DNA from: an uncultured Opitutaceae bacterium
GTDB lineage: Bacteria; Verrucomicrobiota; Verrucomicrobiia; Opitutales; Opitutaceae
Direction: 5' to 3'
NCBI GenBank assembly: GCA_903890485.1
Contig: CAITBM010000009.1
Location: 1-64,000 of the forward strand
Length of the DNA stretch: 64,000 nucleotides
The position numbers and the translations under genes were made by a program. The notes beneath the pieces were generated by a model. That model had not been told where the DNA came from and made no database searches. It was given only the letters and a program-made list of their open reading frames with translations. Below, piece by piece: positions 53,151-62,146 of the stretch. Position 1 is the stretch's first letter. Each line of letters opens with the position of its first letter.

Positions 53151-54425
53151 TCACCGGCGCCGGGACAGGACCGCCTTCTCGTGCCGCGCCACGTCGCGAA
53201 GCCAGTCGGCCCCGGCGGGCACTTCGTCGCGCAAGCAGAGCTCGTCCCAGACGGCGCCCCAGGGAAGCGCCTTGGCGTGCTCCATGAGCGCCAGCCGCTC
53301 GTGGCCGCGTCCCATCCGTTCCGCCGACTGCAGCCTGGCCGTCGGGTCCAGGAGCCCAATGAGGATCGCCTCCCGGGTGGCCCGCGCACCGATGACGTAG
53401 GCCCCGATCCGGTTGATTGAGGCGTCAAAGAAGTCGAGGGCCACGAAAACCCGGTCCCACACGTCGCCGCGGGCAATCTCCAGGAAAAGGGCGCGCACCG
53501 CGTCGTCGAGGATGACGACGTGGTCGCTGTCCCACCTCACCGGGCGGCTCGTGTGAAGGAGTATCCGGGGGTGGAACTGCATGAGGGCCGAGATCTTGTC
53601 CGCGACCGACTCTGTCGGATGGTAATGCCCGAGGTCCAGGCACGGGACGAGCCGGTGCGTTAGCGCATAGGAGGAGTAGAATTCCTGGGAACCCACGACG
53701 TAGTCCTCACTTCCGAGCCCGAAGAGCTTTCCCTCGACCGCGTCGATGCAAAGCTCAGGGTCGATGGACCTGTCCCGGAAGATGGCGTCATAGGACTCCT
53801 TGAGCCGCTCGCGCGGCCCCCAGCGGTCCGCGGGACAGTCCTTGGCCCCATCGGGCACCCAGTGGTTGATCACGCTCGGTTTCCCGAGCGCCTTTGCGAA
53901 CGACTGCGCGATGCGCCGGCACGCGCGGGCGTGGGCGATCCAGAAGCTTCGCACCGAGGGGTCGGCGTGCGAAAGCGTGAAACCCGAAGCGGCAAGGGGG
54001 TGCGCGAAATAAGTCGGGTTGAAGTCGAGGCCGATCCGCCGAGCCTTTGCCCACGCCAGCCACCTGCTGAAGTGCTTGGGCCCGATCTGGTCGCGTTCCA
54101 CGGGCCCTCCCTCGCTCTCGGCGTAGAATGCGTGCAGGTTGAGCCGCTGCGTTCCCGGCAGAAGCTTGAGCACGAGGTCCAGGTCGGACCGCATCTCGTC
54201 GCCGCTTCGGGCACGCCCGGGATACGCTCCCGTAGCCATGATGCCCCCGGAGTCGACGCCCTCAGTGCGGGACTCAAGACCCCGGACGTCGTCGGCCTGC
54301 CAGCAGTGCAGGGAGATGGGTACCGAGAGCGCCTTCCTGATGGCGGCCTCGGTGTCGACTCCCACCGCACGGTAGGCGTCCCGTGCAAGGCGGTAGGAGG
54401 CTCGAATCTGTTTTTGGGTGGGCAT
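53151..54425 (-). CDS. rhaA: L-rhamnose isomerase
   Basis: 424 residues, close to the family norm. It converts L-rhamnose to L-rhamnulose in the cytoplasm with divalent metal. The match to the RhaA family is strong from end to end: VPISLHCWQADDVRGLE, RLNLHAFYAESEGGPVERDQ, GLDFNPTYFAHPLAASGFTL, INHWVPDGAKD, DAVEGKLFGLGSEDYVVGSQ, CLDLGHYHPTE and RPVRWDSDHVVILDD. It diverges from an AraC-family gene, with a palindromic operator candidate between them. Rhamnulokinase and aldolase genes are not in the window. Confidence 0.95.
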   Translation of the reverse strand: MPTQKQIRASYRLARDAYRAVGVDTEAAIRKALSVPISLHCWQADDVRGLESRTEGVDSGGIMATGAYPGRARSGDEMRSDLDLVLKLLPGTQRLNLHAFYAESEGGPVERDQIGPKHFSRWLAWAKARRIGLDFNPTYFAHPLAASGFTLSHADPSVRSFWIAHARACRRIAQSFAKALGKPSVINHWVPDGAKDCPADRWGPRERLKESYDAIFRDRSIDPELCIDAVEGKLFGLGSEDYVVGSQEFYSSYALTHRLVPCLDLGHYHPTESVADKISALMQFHPRILLHTSRPVRWDSDHVVILDDAVRALFLEIARGDVWDRVFVALDFFDASINRIGAYVIGARATREAILIGLLDPTARLQSAERMGRGHERLALMEHAKALPWGAVWDELCLRDEVPAGADWLRDVARHEKAVLSRRR

Positions 54426-54456
54426 CGGGGTAGTAAAGGCCGGCCAGGGAATTCCT

Positions 54457-54472
54457 CCAATACAGGTATTGG
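54457..54472. promoter_or_regulatory. Perfect palindrome between rhaA and the AraC-type regulator
   Basis: CCAATAC-AG-GTATTGG, seven-base perfect arms with a two-base centre, near the middle of the 83-base divergent region. It is well placed as an operator controlling rhaA-rhaT and the regulator gene. Confidence 0.65.
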
Positions 54473-54508
54473 TCGGTACTGAACCGGCGGGGTGCGCCAA
54501 GGTACGCT

Positions 54509-55459
54509 ATGCGGGAGTGCTTGGGAATCGACAAACTGACTTTTGGCATACATCTTTTGGGCTTGGCCACGCCCCTCCCCCGCGCCGATTTTTTCCGGTA
54601 TCAGGTCGCCACCCCGGGGTCCGAATCCTGGGGGGTCGTTGTGACCGGAGGCGGCCGATTCACAGCCCAACCTCGCAAGCCCTACCCCCCGCAGGGCCAT
54701 CCTCGGGACCACAATTTCACGTGGGAGGGAGGCCGAGTCCTGGGCGCTTTCCAGGTTGTCTATCTGGCTGATGGCTCCGGGGAATTCGAAAGCAAGGCGA
54801 CGGGCCGAATCCCGGTCGGCAGCGGGGATGCCCTCATGCTCTTCCCCGGGACCTGGCACAGGTACCGGCCCCTGAGCACCCAGGGATGGACCGAACTCTG
54901 GGTGGAGATCGGCGGGCCGCTCATGGAACGACTGATCAGCGACTCCGTGTTCAGCAAGGACGAGCCGGTCGTCACCGTGTCGCGCAGGCTCGAGCTGGAG
55001 GAGCGACTGAATTCAATCCATAGCTCGATGTCGGAGGAACCCGCCGGCGACGCTCCCGAAGTCGCCGTCCACGCGCTCGGGATCCTTTCCCTTCTCCATC
55101 ATTCGCGCCACGAGCAGGGCAGGCCAAAGTCGATCGTCGGGGCCGTGGAGCAGGCAAAGCGGATCATGGAGGAGAGCGGGAGCCGGCCCCTACGAATGCC
55201 GGCGCTCGCACGCTCCCTAGGGGTTGCGTACTCCTACTTCAGGAGGGAGTTCCGGAAGAGGACCGGGATCTCCCCCCGCCAGTACCTGCTGAGGATCCGG
55301 ATGCAGCGGGTTCAGCGCATGCTCGGCTCAAGCAACGCGTCGCTCAAGCAGGTGGCGGACCGCCTCGGGTTCAGCTCGGCATTCCACCTGTCCAGTTCGT
55401 TCAAGGCGCAGTTCGGGTTGGCGCCCAGCCAGTGGCGCCGACGCAAACTCGAGCGGTAG
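54509..55459 (+). CDS. AraC-family transcriptional regulator of rhamnose genes
   Basis: 316 residues. An N-terminal AraC-type cupin ligand domain (about 35-160: GDALMLFPGTWHRYRPLSTQ) precedes two helix-turn-helix motifs (about 215-312: RMPALARSLGVAYSYFRREF, ISPRQYLLRIRMQRVQRML and LKQVADRLGFSSAFHLSSSF). Divergence from rhaA makes L-rhamnose the likely inducer; this is context, not sequence, evidence. It differs in build from the XylR-like regulator elsewhere in the window. The gene downstream begins 71 bases after its stop. Confidence 0.88.
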   Translation: MRECLGIDKLTFGIHLLGLATPLPRADFFRYQVATPGSESWGVVVTGGGRFTAQPRKPYPPQGHPRDHNFTWEGGRVLGAFQVVYLADGSGEFESKATGRIPVGSGDALMLFPGTWHRYRPLSTQGWTELWVEIGGPLMERLISDSVFSKDEPVVTVSRRLELEERLNSIHSSMSEEPAGDAPEVAVHALGILSLLHHSRHEQGRPKSIVGAVEQAKRIMEESGSRPLRMPALARSLGVAYSYFRREFRKRTGISPRQYLLRIRMQRVQRMLGSSNASLKQVADRLGFSSAFHLSSSFKAQFGLAPSQWRRRKLER

Positions 55460-55530
55460 CGCATGGCCGTAACCCCAATTTCCGAGCCGAAATCGTTGCC
55501 ATGGCCGCGGGCAGCGGGTACCCGTTACAG

Positions 55531-58212
55531 ATGACTCCAAGGCACCGCCCCGTGCCGGCACTTCTTCGCCTTGGCCTTTGCCTGTCCCTCCTGCCCCTGG
55601 CCCCGTGCCTGCGCGCCGAGGTGCGCGACGTGGCGATCCTCTTCGCCGCGGGCGGTGAATCCGGGACGGTAGAGATGGAGCGCGGCAGCGTGCGCGCCGT
55701 GGACGGCGCCCAGGGGACGAGCCATTTCCAGGCTGGGACCGCGGGCAACGGCCGCGTCGTTCTCTCGATCGACGGGGACTCCTCCGCCTATGGGAGCCGC
55801 TCCTCGCTCGTGATGATCCAGGGCAAGTCCCACTCGTTCACCTTCTTCCTGAAGGACGTGGACCGCAGCTTCCCGATCCTGATCCCGTCCTACGGCGTCG
55901 CCGTGACGGAAGCGGGGGACCCCCGCACATACGACCAGGTCGCCGCTGCGGTGCGGAGTTCGGCCCGGCGGTCGAAGCTGGACCAGATCTCCGATGCCCC
56001 CGAGGAAACGTTTGACGATGCCGCTGCGCACGTCCGGAGCACCCAATGCGAGACCTGGCTTGGCCTTAGCCGCGATATCCGGATCTTTGCCGTGGGCGAA
56101 CGGCTGGACTGGATCCAGCCGAGGGACCACGGCGTCGAGGCAACGCTCGCCGAGAACGACGGGAAGCCGGTCCGCTACTCGATACTGGCGGGCCGGGGCT
56201 GGGGGGCAAGGGACGACATCGCGCGAAGATTGGAGGACGGGATTCTTCCCATCCTACACGGCAAGCTGGTCGACGAGAGTGTCACCTACGAGTTCACGGC
56301 GTTCGCGAGCCTGGAGAAGAGTCCCCTGAAGGCCGGCTCCCTTGGCGGAACCCCCCTCCCGATCGCCGACCATTTCGGACTTGGTCTCATGTTCACCCAG
56401 GAGCAGAAGAACGAGTACGAGGCGGGGCGCGCAGCCTGGGAAGCGCAACCGGAGGAGACCGTCCTCTATGTCCGAACGGTCGCCTCAAACCCGACCGGCT
56501 CGCCGCGCTATGCATTCTTCAAGAATCCATTCCCCGCGGACATGAAGGCGTCGGCCTGGTCATTCGACCCGGCATCCGGGTTCTCCCGGTACACCTCCTC
56601 CGGCCGCGTCTTTGCCGTTTCCCGCCTGAACGGGCAGCCCATGGCGCAGCAGGAGGCCGCCATCCTCCTTAGGCCAGGGGAAACGGCCGTCTTTGACTTT
56701 GTCCTGCCGCACCGCCCGGTCGACGCCGAACGAGCCCGCCTTCTTTCTGAGCAGGGCTTCGACGCCCGGCACGAGGAGGCGCGGGCCTTCTGGAAGGCCA
56801 AGCTTGGGCAGGCCGCACAGGTGCACCTGCCCGAACGGCGCATCGAGGAGATGGTTCAGGCCGGCCTCCTGCACTTGGACCTGATCACGTATGGGACGGA
56901 GCCGCAGGGAACACTGGCGCCCACGATCGGGATCTACGGGCCAATCGGATCGGAGAGCTCCCCGATCATCCAGTTCATGGATTCGATGGGCTGGCACGAC
57001 GAGGCGAGGCGCGCGCTCACCTATTTCCTCGACCGGCAGCAGGCTTCGGGATTCATGCAGAACTTCTTCGGCTACATGCTGGAGACCGGATCAGCCCTGT
57101 GGAGCATGGGCGAGCACTACCGCTACACCCGGGACGACGCCTGGGTGCGCCAGATCGAGCCGAAGCTGGTGAAGGCCTGCGAGTACATCCACGCATGGCG
57201 CCAGAAGAACCTGCGCGAGGACCTTCGGGGCAAGGGCTACGGGATGCTGGAGGGCAAGACGGCGGACCCTGAGGATCCCTTCCGGTCGTTCATGCTAAAC
57301 GGTTACCACTATCTCGGCGTCAGCCGCGTCGCCGAGATGCTCAAGAACGTCGACCCGGCGGAGTCTGCGCGGTGGCGAGCCGAGGCTGCGGAGATGAAGG
57401 CCGACATCAGGAGGGCCGTGTCGGAAACCCTGGCCCGCTCGCCCGTGATCCCGATCGGGGACGGCACGTGGGTCCCCACCCTTCCCCCTTGGGTCGAGGC
57501 TCGCGGCGCGCTCATGCTTCACGCCGAGGGCGGGGATTTCTTCACCCATGGGTCCGAGGTGACGCGCGACTCTCTCCTTGGCCCCCTTTACCTCGTCTTC
57601 CAGGAGGTCCTCGATCCCGACGAGGAGGCGACCTCGTTCCTCCTTAAGTTCCACAGCGAGCTCATGACGAGCCGCAACGTCGCCTTCAGTCAGCCCTACT
57701 ACAGCCGCCACGACTGGGTGCACCTGAGGCGGGGAGAGGTGAAGCCGTTCCTTGAGACGTACTACGGCACCATGGCCAGCCTCGCCGACCGCGACACCTA
57801 CACCTTCTGGGAGCACTATTTCCATGCGAGCCCCCACAAGACCCACGAGGAAGCCTGGTTCCTGATGCAGACGCGGTGGATGCTCTACATGGAGCGCGGC
57901 GACACCCTTGAGCTCTTCCCGGGCCTGCCCGGGGCCTACCTGGCCCCAGGCAAGACCGTCGAGCTGGACAACGTGTCGTCGTATTTCGGGCCCCTGACCG
58001 TGAAGGTCGAATCCCGGGGCGACACCGGCACCATCGCCGCGCGCATCGAGTGCCGCTCGGACCACGGGCCAAGGACCGTGGTCCTGCGCCTGCCCAATCC
58101 CCCCGGCCTGATGATTGGTCGCGTCGAGGGCGGCGTCTATGATCCCGCGACGGGACGGGTACGAATTGAGGGATTTGGCGGCACGGCCACGGTGGTGGCG
58201 CACCTGAAGTAG
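55531..58212 (+). CDS. Large secreted (alpha/alpha)6-barrel glycosidase-like protein, unclassified
   Basis: 893 residues with a signal peptide (LLRLGLCLSLLPLAPCLRA). An N-terminal beta-rich region (about 25-440) leads into a helical barrel (about 450-800) with TIGIYGPIGSESSPIIQFMD, GYMLETGSALWSMGEHYRYT and AEGGDFFTHGSEVTRDS, then a beta-sandwich tail. This is the plan of several inverting glycosidases (for example GH78, GH15 and GH63-like), but I cannot place it in a numbered family. Its neighbour is the rhamnose regulator upstream and GH26 downstream, so an alpha-L-rhamnosidase-like role is possible but unproven. The frame extends upstream into the regulator gene; the signal peptide decides the start. 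Confidence 0.65.
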   Translation: MTPRHRPVPALLRLGLCLSLLPLAPCLRAEVRDVAILFAAGGESGTVEMERGSVRAVDGAQGTSHFQAGTAGNGRVVLSIDGDSSAYGSRSSLVMIQGKSHSFTFFLKDVDRSFPILIPSYGVAVTEAGDPRTYDQVAAAVRSSARRSKLDQISDAPEETFDDAAAHVRSTQCETWLGLSRDIRIFAVGERLDWIQPRDHGVEATLAENDGKPVRYSILAGRGWGARDDIARRLEDGILPILHGKLVDESVTYEFTAFASLEKSPLKAGSLGGTPLPIADHFGLGLMFTQEQKNEYEAGRAAWEAQPEETVLYVRTVASNPTGSPRYAFFKNPFPADMKASAWSFDPASGFSRYTSSGRVFAVSRLNGQPMAQQEAAILLRPGETAVFDFVLPHRPVDAERARLLSEQGFDARHEEARAFWKAKLGQAAQVHLPERRIEEMVQAGLLHLDLITYGTEPQGTLAPTIGIYGPIGSESSPIIQFMDSMGWHDEARRALTYFLDRQQASGFMQNFFGYMLETGSALWSMGEHYRYTRDDAWVRQIEPKLVKACEYIHAWRQKNLREDLRGKGYGMLEGKTADPEDPFRSFMLNGYHYLGVSRVAEMLKNVDPAESARWRAEAAEMKADIRRAVSETLARSPVIPIGDGTWVPTLPPWVEARGALMLHAEGGDFFTHGSEVTRDSLLGPLYLVFQEVLDPDEEATSFLLKFHSELMTSRNVAFSQPYYSRHDWVHLRRGEVKPFLETYYGTMASLADRDTYTFWEHYFHASPHKTHEEAWFLMQTRWMLYMERGDTLELFPGLPGAYLAPGKTVELDNVSSYFGPLTVKVESRGDTGTIAARIECRSDHGPRTVVLRLPNPPGLMIGRVEGGVYDPATGRVRIEGFGGTATVVAHLK

Positions 58213-58342
58213 CGGGGCGGTCCCCCTGGCGACAAAGAAACCCGTTGACGCCCTATTCCCGGAGCCGACAATGCGGCCCGAGGATTTCCGCAACCTTCCC
58301 CTCTCGAATACGTCAGTCCGCCGCAATTCCGCGCCACCCCCA

Positions 58343-59482
58343 ATGAGAGTCTCCACCCTGCTCCTTGTCCTCGCCTCTACAGGGGTCTTGCCCGGTCGCG
58401 TCTCTGCAGATCCGGTAAACCCGAATGCGACACCCGAGGCCCGGAAGCTCCTGGCCTTCCTGACCGAGGTCCAGGGCCACTATATCCTCACGGGCCAGCA
58501 CAACTTCGCCACTGCGGGCTCGAAATACACGAACATCGTCCAGGCGATCACAGGCAAGAGCCCCCTCGTCTGGGGCTCGGACTTCAGCTTCGCCTATTGC
58601 GGAACCGAGCCCCAGAAATTCCAGCACTGCGGCCCGATCAACCTCACCCACTCCATGGAGCCGCTGTACTATGTGGACGTGAAGCCCCCGGAGGCGCGCC
58701 AGCGGATGGTCGACACAGCAATCAAGGAGTACAGGGCGGGCCACATCGTCACCCTCATGTGGCACGCCCCTCCCCCGGGATACGGGGACACGTGCGATGG
58801 GAAGCTCATCTGGGCCATGGACAGGCGACCCTCTAAGGCGGATTGGGATCAGCTGACGACCGACGGCACTCCGGCCAACAAGGCGTGGAGGGAGCAGGTG
58901 GACGTGATCGCCGGCTACCTGGGACAGCTGCGGGACGCACGGGTCCCGGTCCTGTGGCGCCCCTATCACGAGATGAACGGGGTTTGGTTCTGGTGGTGCG
59001 ACCAGAAGGGTGACGCCGGGTTCAAGAAGCTCTGGGTGATGATGTACGACTACATGGTTAACCACCATCACCTGGATAACCTGATTTGGGTCTGGGACAC
59101 GAACGCCCCGCGCACGAATCCGGGCGACGAGGCGTTCCCCTACTCGGAATTCTGGCCGGGGGCCGCCTACGTGGACGTCCTTGCCGCGGACATCTACCAC
59201 AAGAAGGCGGACCAGGGGGCCGATGACCAGAAGAACTACGACGACCTGGTTGCCCTCGCCGCAGGCAAGCCCGTGGCAATGGGCGAGGTCGGGGAGCCGC
59301 CAGGCACCGACGTGGTGACCCGGCAACCGAAGTGGGTCTGGTTCATGCCGTGGCCCCCGTTTGGAGCGCTGGCCCGAGACAACCCGGCGAAGCTGAGGGC
59401 CCTTTATGCGAATCCCCGGGCGCTCGCCCTTAACGACGTCAAGATCGGCCCCGACGGAACCTACAGCGTGCAGAAACCGTAG
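58343..59482 (+). CDS. Secreted GH26 endo-beta-mannanase-like enzyme
   Basis: 379 residues with a signal peptide (VSTLLLVLASTGVLPGRVSA). The GH26 barrel shows YILTGQHNF near the start, LMWHAPPP, the acid/base Glu210 in LWRPYHEMNGVWFWW, and the nucleophile Glu315 in AMGEVGEPP. It should hydrolyse beta-1,4-mannan internally, outside the cytoplasm, giving manno-oligosaccharides for the epimerase-phosphorylase route. The start (CCACCCCCA-ATG) is chosen by the signal peptide over an ATG 72 bases upstream. The next gene begins six bases after its stop. Confidence 0.9.
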   Translation: MRVSTLLLVLASTGVLPGRVSADPVNPNATPEARKLLAFLTEVQGHYILTGQHNFATAGSKYTNIVQAITGKSPLVWGSDFSFAYCGTEPQKFQHCGPINLTHSMEPLYYVDVKPPEARQRMVDTAIKEYRAGHIVTLMWHAPPPGYGDTCDGKLIWAMDRRPSKADWDQLTTDGTPANKAWREQVDVIAGYLGQLRDARVPVLWRPYHEMNGVWFWWCDQKGDAGFKKLWVMMYDYMVNHHHLDNLIWVWDTNAPRTNPGDEAFPYSEFWPGAAYVDVLAADIYHKKADQGADDQKNYDDLVALAAGKPVAMGEVGEPPGTDVVTRQPKWVWFMPWPPFGALARDNPAKLRALYANPRALALNDVKIGPDGTYSVQKP

Positions 59483-59488
59483 CAACGC

Positions 59489-62146
59489 ATGCCGTCCGCG
59501 AGCCACCGGCGGGGAACACCGCTCCCCAGTCCAATATCACCCACAATAGGGTTCGCCCTGGCAGCGGTCCTGTTCAGCCTTTCGGCACGGGCCGGGGATT
59601 CGCCCTTGAAGTCATTCAACCGGGAGGTCGAGCCCGTCCTGGACCAGTATTGCTACGATTGCCACGGGGGCGGGGCGACCAAGGGCAACGTCGACCTGGA
59701 TGATTTCCGAACCGATGACCAGGTCAGGAATCACGCCCTCTGGTGGCGGGTCATGAAGAATGTGCGCGCGGGCATCATGCCGCCGGCCGACAAGCCCCGG
59801 GTGCCCCCCGACAAGGTGAAGAAGCTGATGGCCTGGATCAAGGTGGAGGCCTTTTCGCTCGATCCCGCCCACCCCGACCCGGGCCGGGTGACGGTCCGGC
59901 GGCTCAACCGCGTCGAATACCGAAACACCATTCGAGATTTGACCGGGGTCGAATTCGACACGCTCAAGGAGTTCCCCGCCGACGATACCGGTCAGGGTTT
60001 CGACAATATCGGGGACGTCCTGACCATTTCCCCGATGCTCTTGGAGAGATATCTCGACTCCGCCCAGACGATCATCGGCGAGTCCGTTCCCACCCAGGCG
60101 CGTGTCGTGGCGGAGCATGTTATCCCCGGCGGGCAGTTCCTTCCCCTCTCGGTTGGCGCCGCGCCCCAAAGGGAGGCCGCGGGTCCCGCCACCGCGAGCT
60201 TCAAGCGCCCCGCGCCCAAGGTCGTCGGGTCCGCGCTGGACCTCTCCTATTACACGGCTGCAACCGTGGCCACGGACTACACGGCCGAGCACGAGGGGAA
60301 ATACCAGGTCAAGGTCAGCCTCAAGGCCGTCGAGAGCTACGTGGATGACCAATTCGACCTCAACCGGTGCCGCCTGGTCTTCAAGATGGACGGCCAAACC
60401 TTGACCACCCAGGAATTCGTGCGCGAATCCGACAAGGACTTCGAGTACACCTTTGACAAGAGCTGGAAACCGGGAGCCCACAGGCTTTCCTTTGAGGTCC
60501 AGCCCATCGGGCCCGACCAGGACCAGAAGCGGCTTCTTCGCCTTCGTCTGTCCTCGGTCACGGTCCGGGGCCCCCTGGAAAAGGAGTACTGGGTTCCCCC
60601 TGCAAGCTATGCGAAGTTTTTCCCGAGGAAGGTGCCGGCCTGGCCCCCCAGCCGGAAGAAATACGCGAGCGAGCTCCTGAGGGATTTCGCAACCCGGGCC
60701 TTCAGGCGGCCGGTAGACGAGCCCACCGTGGCGCGCCTGGCCGCCATGGCGCAGTCGGTTTCCGCCCAGCCCGGTTCCACTTTCGAGGCGGGCATCGCCC
60801 AGGCGATGGTCGCGGTCTTGGCCTCGCCCCGGTTCATCTTCCGCGACGAGGACACCGAGCCTCTCGCGCCGGGACAGGTGAATCCCAACATCGACGAGTA
60901 TTCCCTGGCGTCTCGCCTCTCCTATTTCTTCTGGTCCTCGATGCCCGACGAGGAGCTCATGCGCCTGGCTTCTGCGCGGCAGCTGAGGGCGCAGCTCCCG
61001 GCCGTCGTGACCCGGATGCTGGCCGACAAGCGCTCGTCCGAGTTCATCAGCAACTTCACGGGCCAGTGGCTCCAGGCCCGTGACATCCCCAACGTTCAGA
61101 TCAATTCGCTGGCCGTTTACCTGCGCGAGCATCCCAATCCCGAGGTTGAGAAGGCGATGGAGACCTTCCGAAGGATAAACCGGATAGCGGAGGACAAGCG
61201 CACCGCCGAGGAGCAGGCCGAGTTCACCCAGGCCCGGAAGGCCTTCTTCACGATGTTCCGGACACCCAAGCCCCAGCTCTCGGAGGGCCTGCGCGACGCG
61301 ATGCGCAAGGAGACCGAGATGACATTCGCCTACGTCATCAGGGAGGACAGGAGCCTCTCGGAGCTGATCGAGAGCAACTACACGTTCCTAAACGAGGACC
61401 TGGCCAAGCACTATGGGATTGCCGGCGTCTCCGGCCCGCAGATGCGCAGGGTGGAGCTGCCACCAGGCAGCCCTCGCGGCGGCGTGATCACCCAGGGCAC
61501 CGTTCTGTCCGTCACCTCAAACCCGACCCGCACCTCGCCCGTCAAGCGGGGGGTCTTCATCCTGGACTCGATCCTCGGAACCCGGCCCCCTCCCCCGCCC
61601 CCGAACATCCCCGCCCTCGAGGACGCCGCGAGCCCGGAGAAGCTTCGCACCATGACGCTCAGGGAGAACCTCTCGCTGCACGCCACGAACAAGTCGTGCG
61701 CGTCCTGTCACAGCCGCATGGACCCGCTGGGCCTGGCCCTTGAGAACTTCAACGCGATGGGGATGTGGCGCGACGCCGAGCTGAACCGGCCCATCGACCC
61801 GGCCGGCAGGCTGATCACCGGCGAGACTTTCTCGGACATCCGCGAACTCAAGCACATCCTGGCGACAAAGCACGTCCACGACTTCTACTACTGCCTCACC
61901 GAGAAGCTGCTGACCTACGCCTTGGGCCGGACCCTCGACTATTACGACGTCGACACCGTGGACCGGCTGGTCGGGCAGCTCGAGGACTCCGGCGGCCGCC
62001 CGACTCTGCTCTTGCAAGGCATAGTGAACTCCGCACCTTTCCAACAGCGCCGCGGGACGCAACGACAGCGCATGGCCGAAGCGTCCCCGGAGGCTGCCCC
62101 AGCGATAACCGCCAGTAGCGACCACCCCCATGAAGACACCCGCTGA
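59489..62146 (+). CDS. DUF1592/DUF1588-type exported cytochrome c protein (planctomycete-type)
   Basis: 885 residues. A signal-like N-terminus (IGFALAAVLFSLSARAG) precedes a cytochrome c-like domain with the haem motif CYDCH at 55-59. The regions that follow match the PSD series: DUF1587 (VTVRRLNRVEYRNTIRDLTG), DUF1595/1592 (FATRAFRRPVDEPTVARLA, SRLSYFFWSSMPDEELM), and DUF1588/1585 with a second haem-type motif CASCH near 735-740. Such proteins are common in Planctomycetes and Verrucomicrobia, and their biochemical role is unsettled. Here the gene is six bases after GH26 and overlaps the DUF1552 gene by 17 bases, so all three are probably one operon. Confidence 0.9.
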   Translation: MPSASHRRGTPLPSPISPTIGFALAAVLFSLSARAGDSPLKSFNREVEPVLDQYCYDCHGGGATKGNVDLDDFRTDDQVRNHALWWRVMKNVRAGIMPPADKPRVPPDKVKKLMAWIKVEAFSLDPAHPDPGRVTVRRLNRVEYRNTIRDLTGVEFDTLKEFPADDTGQGFDNIGDVLTISPMLLERYLDSAQTIIGESVPTQARVVAEHVIPGGQFLPLSVGAAPQREAAGPATASFKRPAPKVVGSALDLSYYTAATVATDYTAEHEGKYQVKVSLKAVESYVDDQFDLNRCRLVFKMDGQTLTTQEFVRESDKDFEYTFDKSWKPGAHRLSFEVQPIGPDQDQKRLLRLRLSSVTVRGPLEKEYWVPPASYAKFFPRKVPAWPPSRKKYASELLRDFATRAFRRPVDEPTVARLAAMAQSVSAQPGSTFEAGIAQAMVAVLASPRFIFRDEDTEPLAPGQVNPNIDEYSLASRLSYFFWSSMPDEELMRLASARQLRAQLPAVVTRMLADKRSSEFISNFTGQWLQARDIPNVQINSLAVYLREHPNPEVEKAMETFRRINRIAEDKRTAEEQAEFTQARKAFFTMFRTPKPQLSEGLRDAMRKETEMTFAYVIREDRSLSELIESNYTFLNEDLAKHYGIAGVSGPQMRRVELPPGSPRGGVITQGTVLSVTSNPTRTSPVKRGVFILDSILGTRPPPPPPNIPALEDAASPEKLRTMTLRENLSLHATNKSCASCHSRMDPLGLALENFNAMGMWRDAELNRPIDPAGRLITGETFSDIRELKHILATKHVHDFYYCLTEKLLTYALGRTLDYYDVDTVDRLVGQLEDSGGRPTLLLQGIVNSAPFQQRRGTQRQRMAEASPEAAPAITASSDHPHEDTR

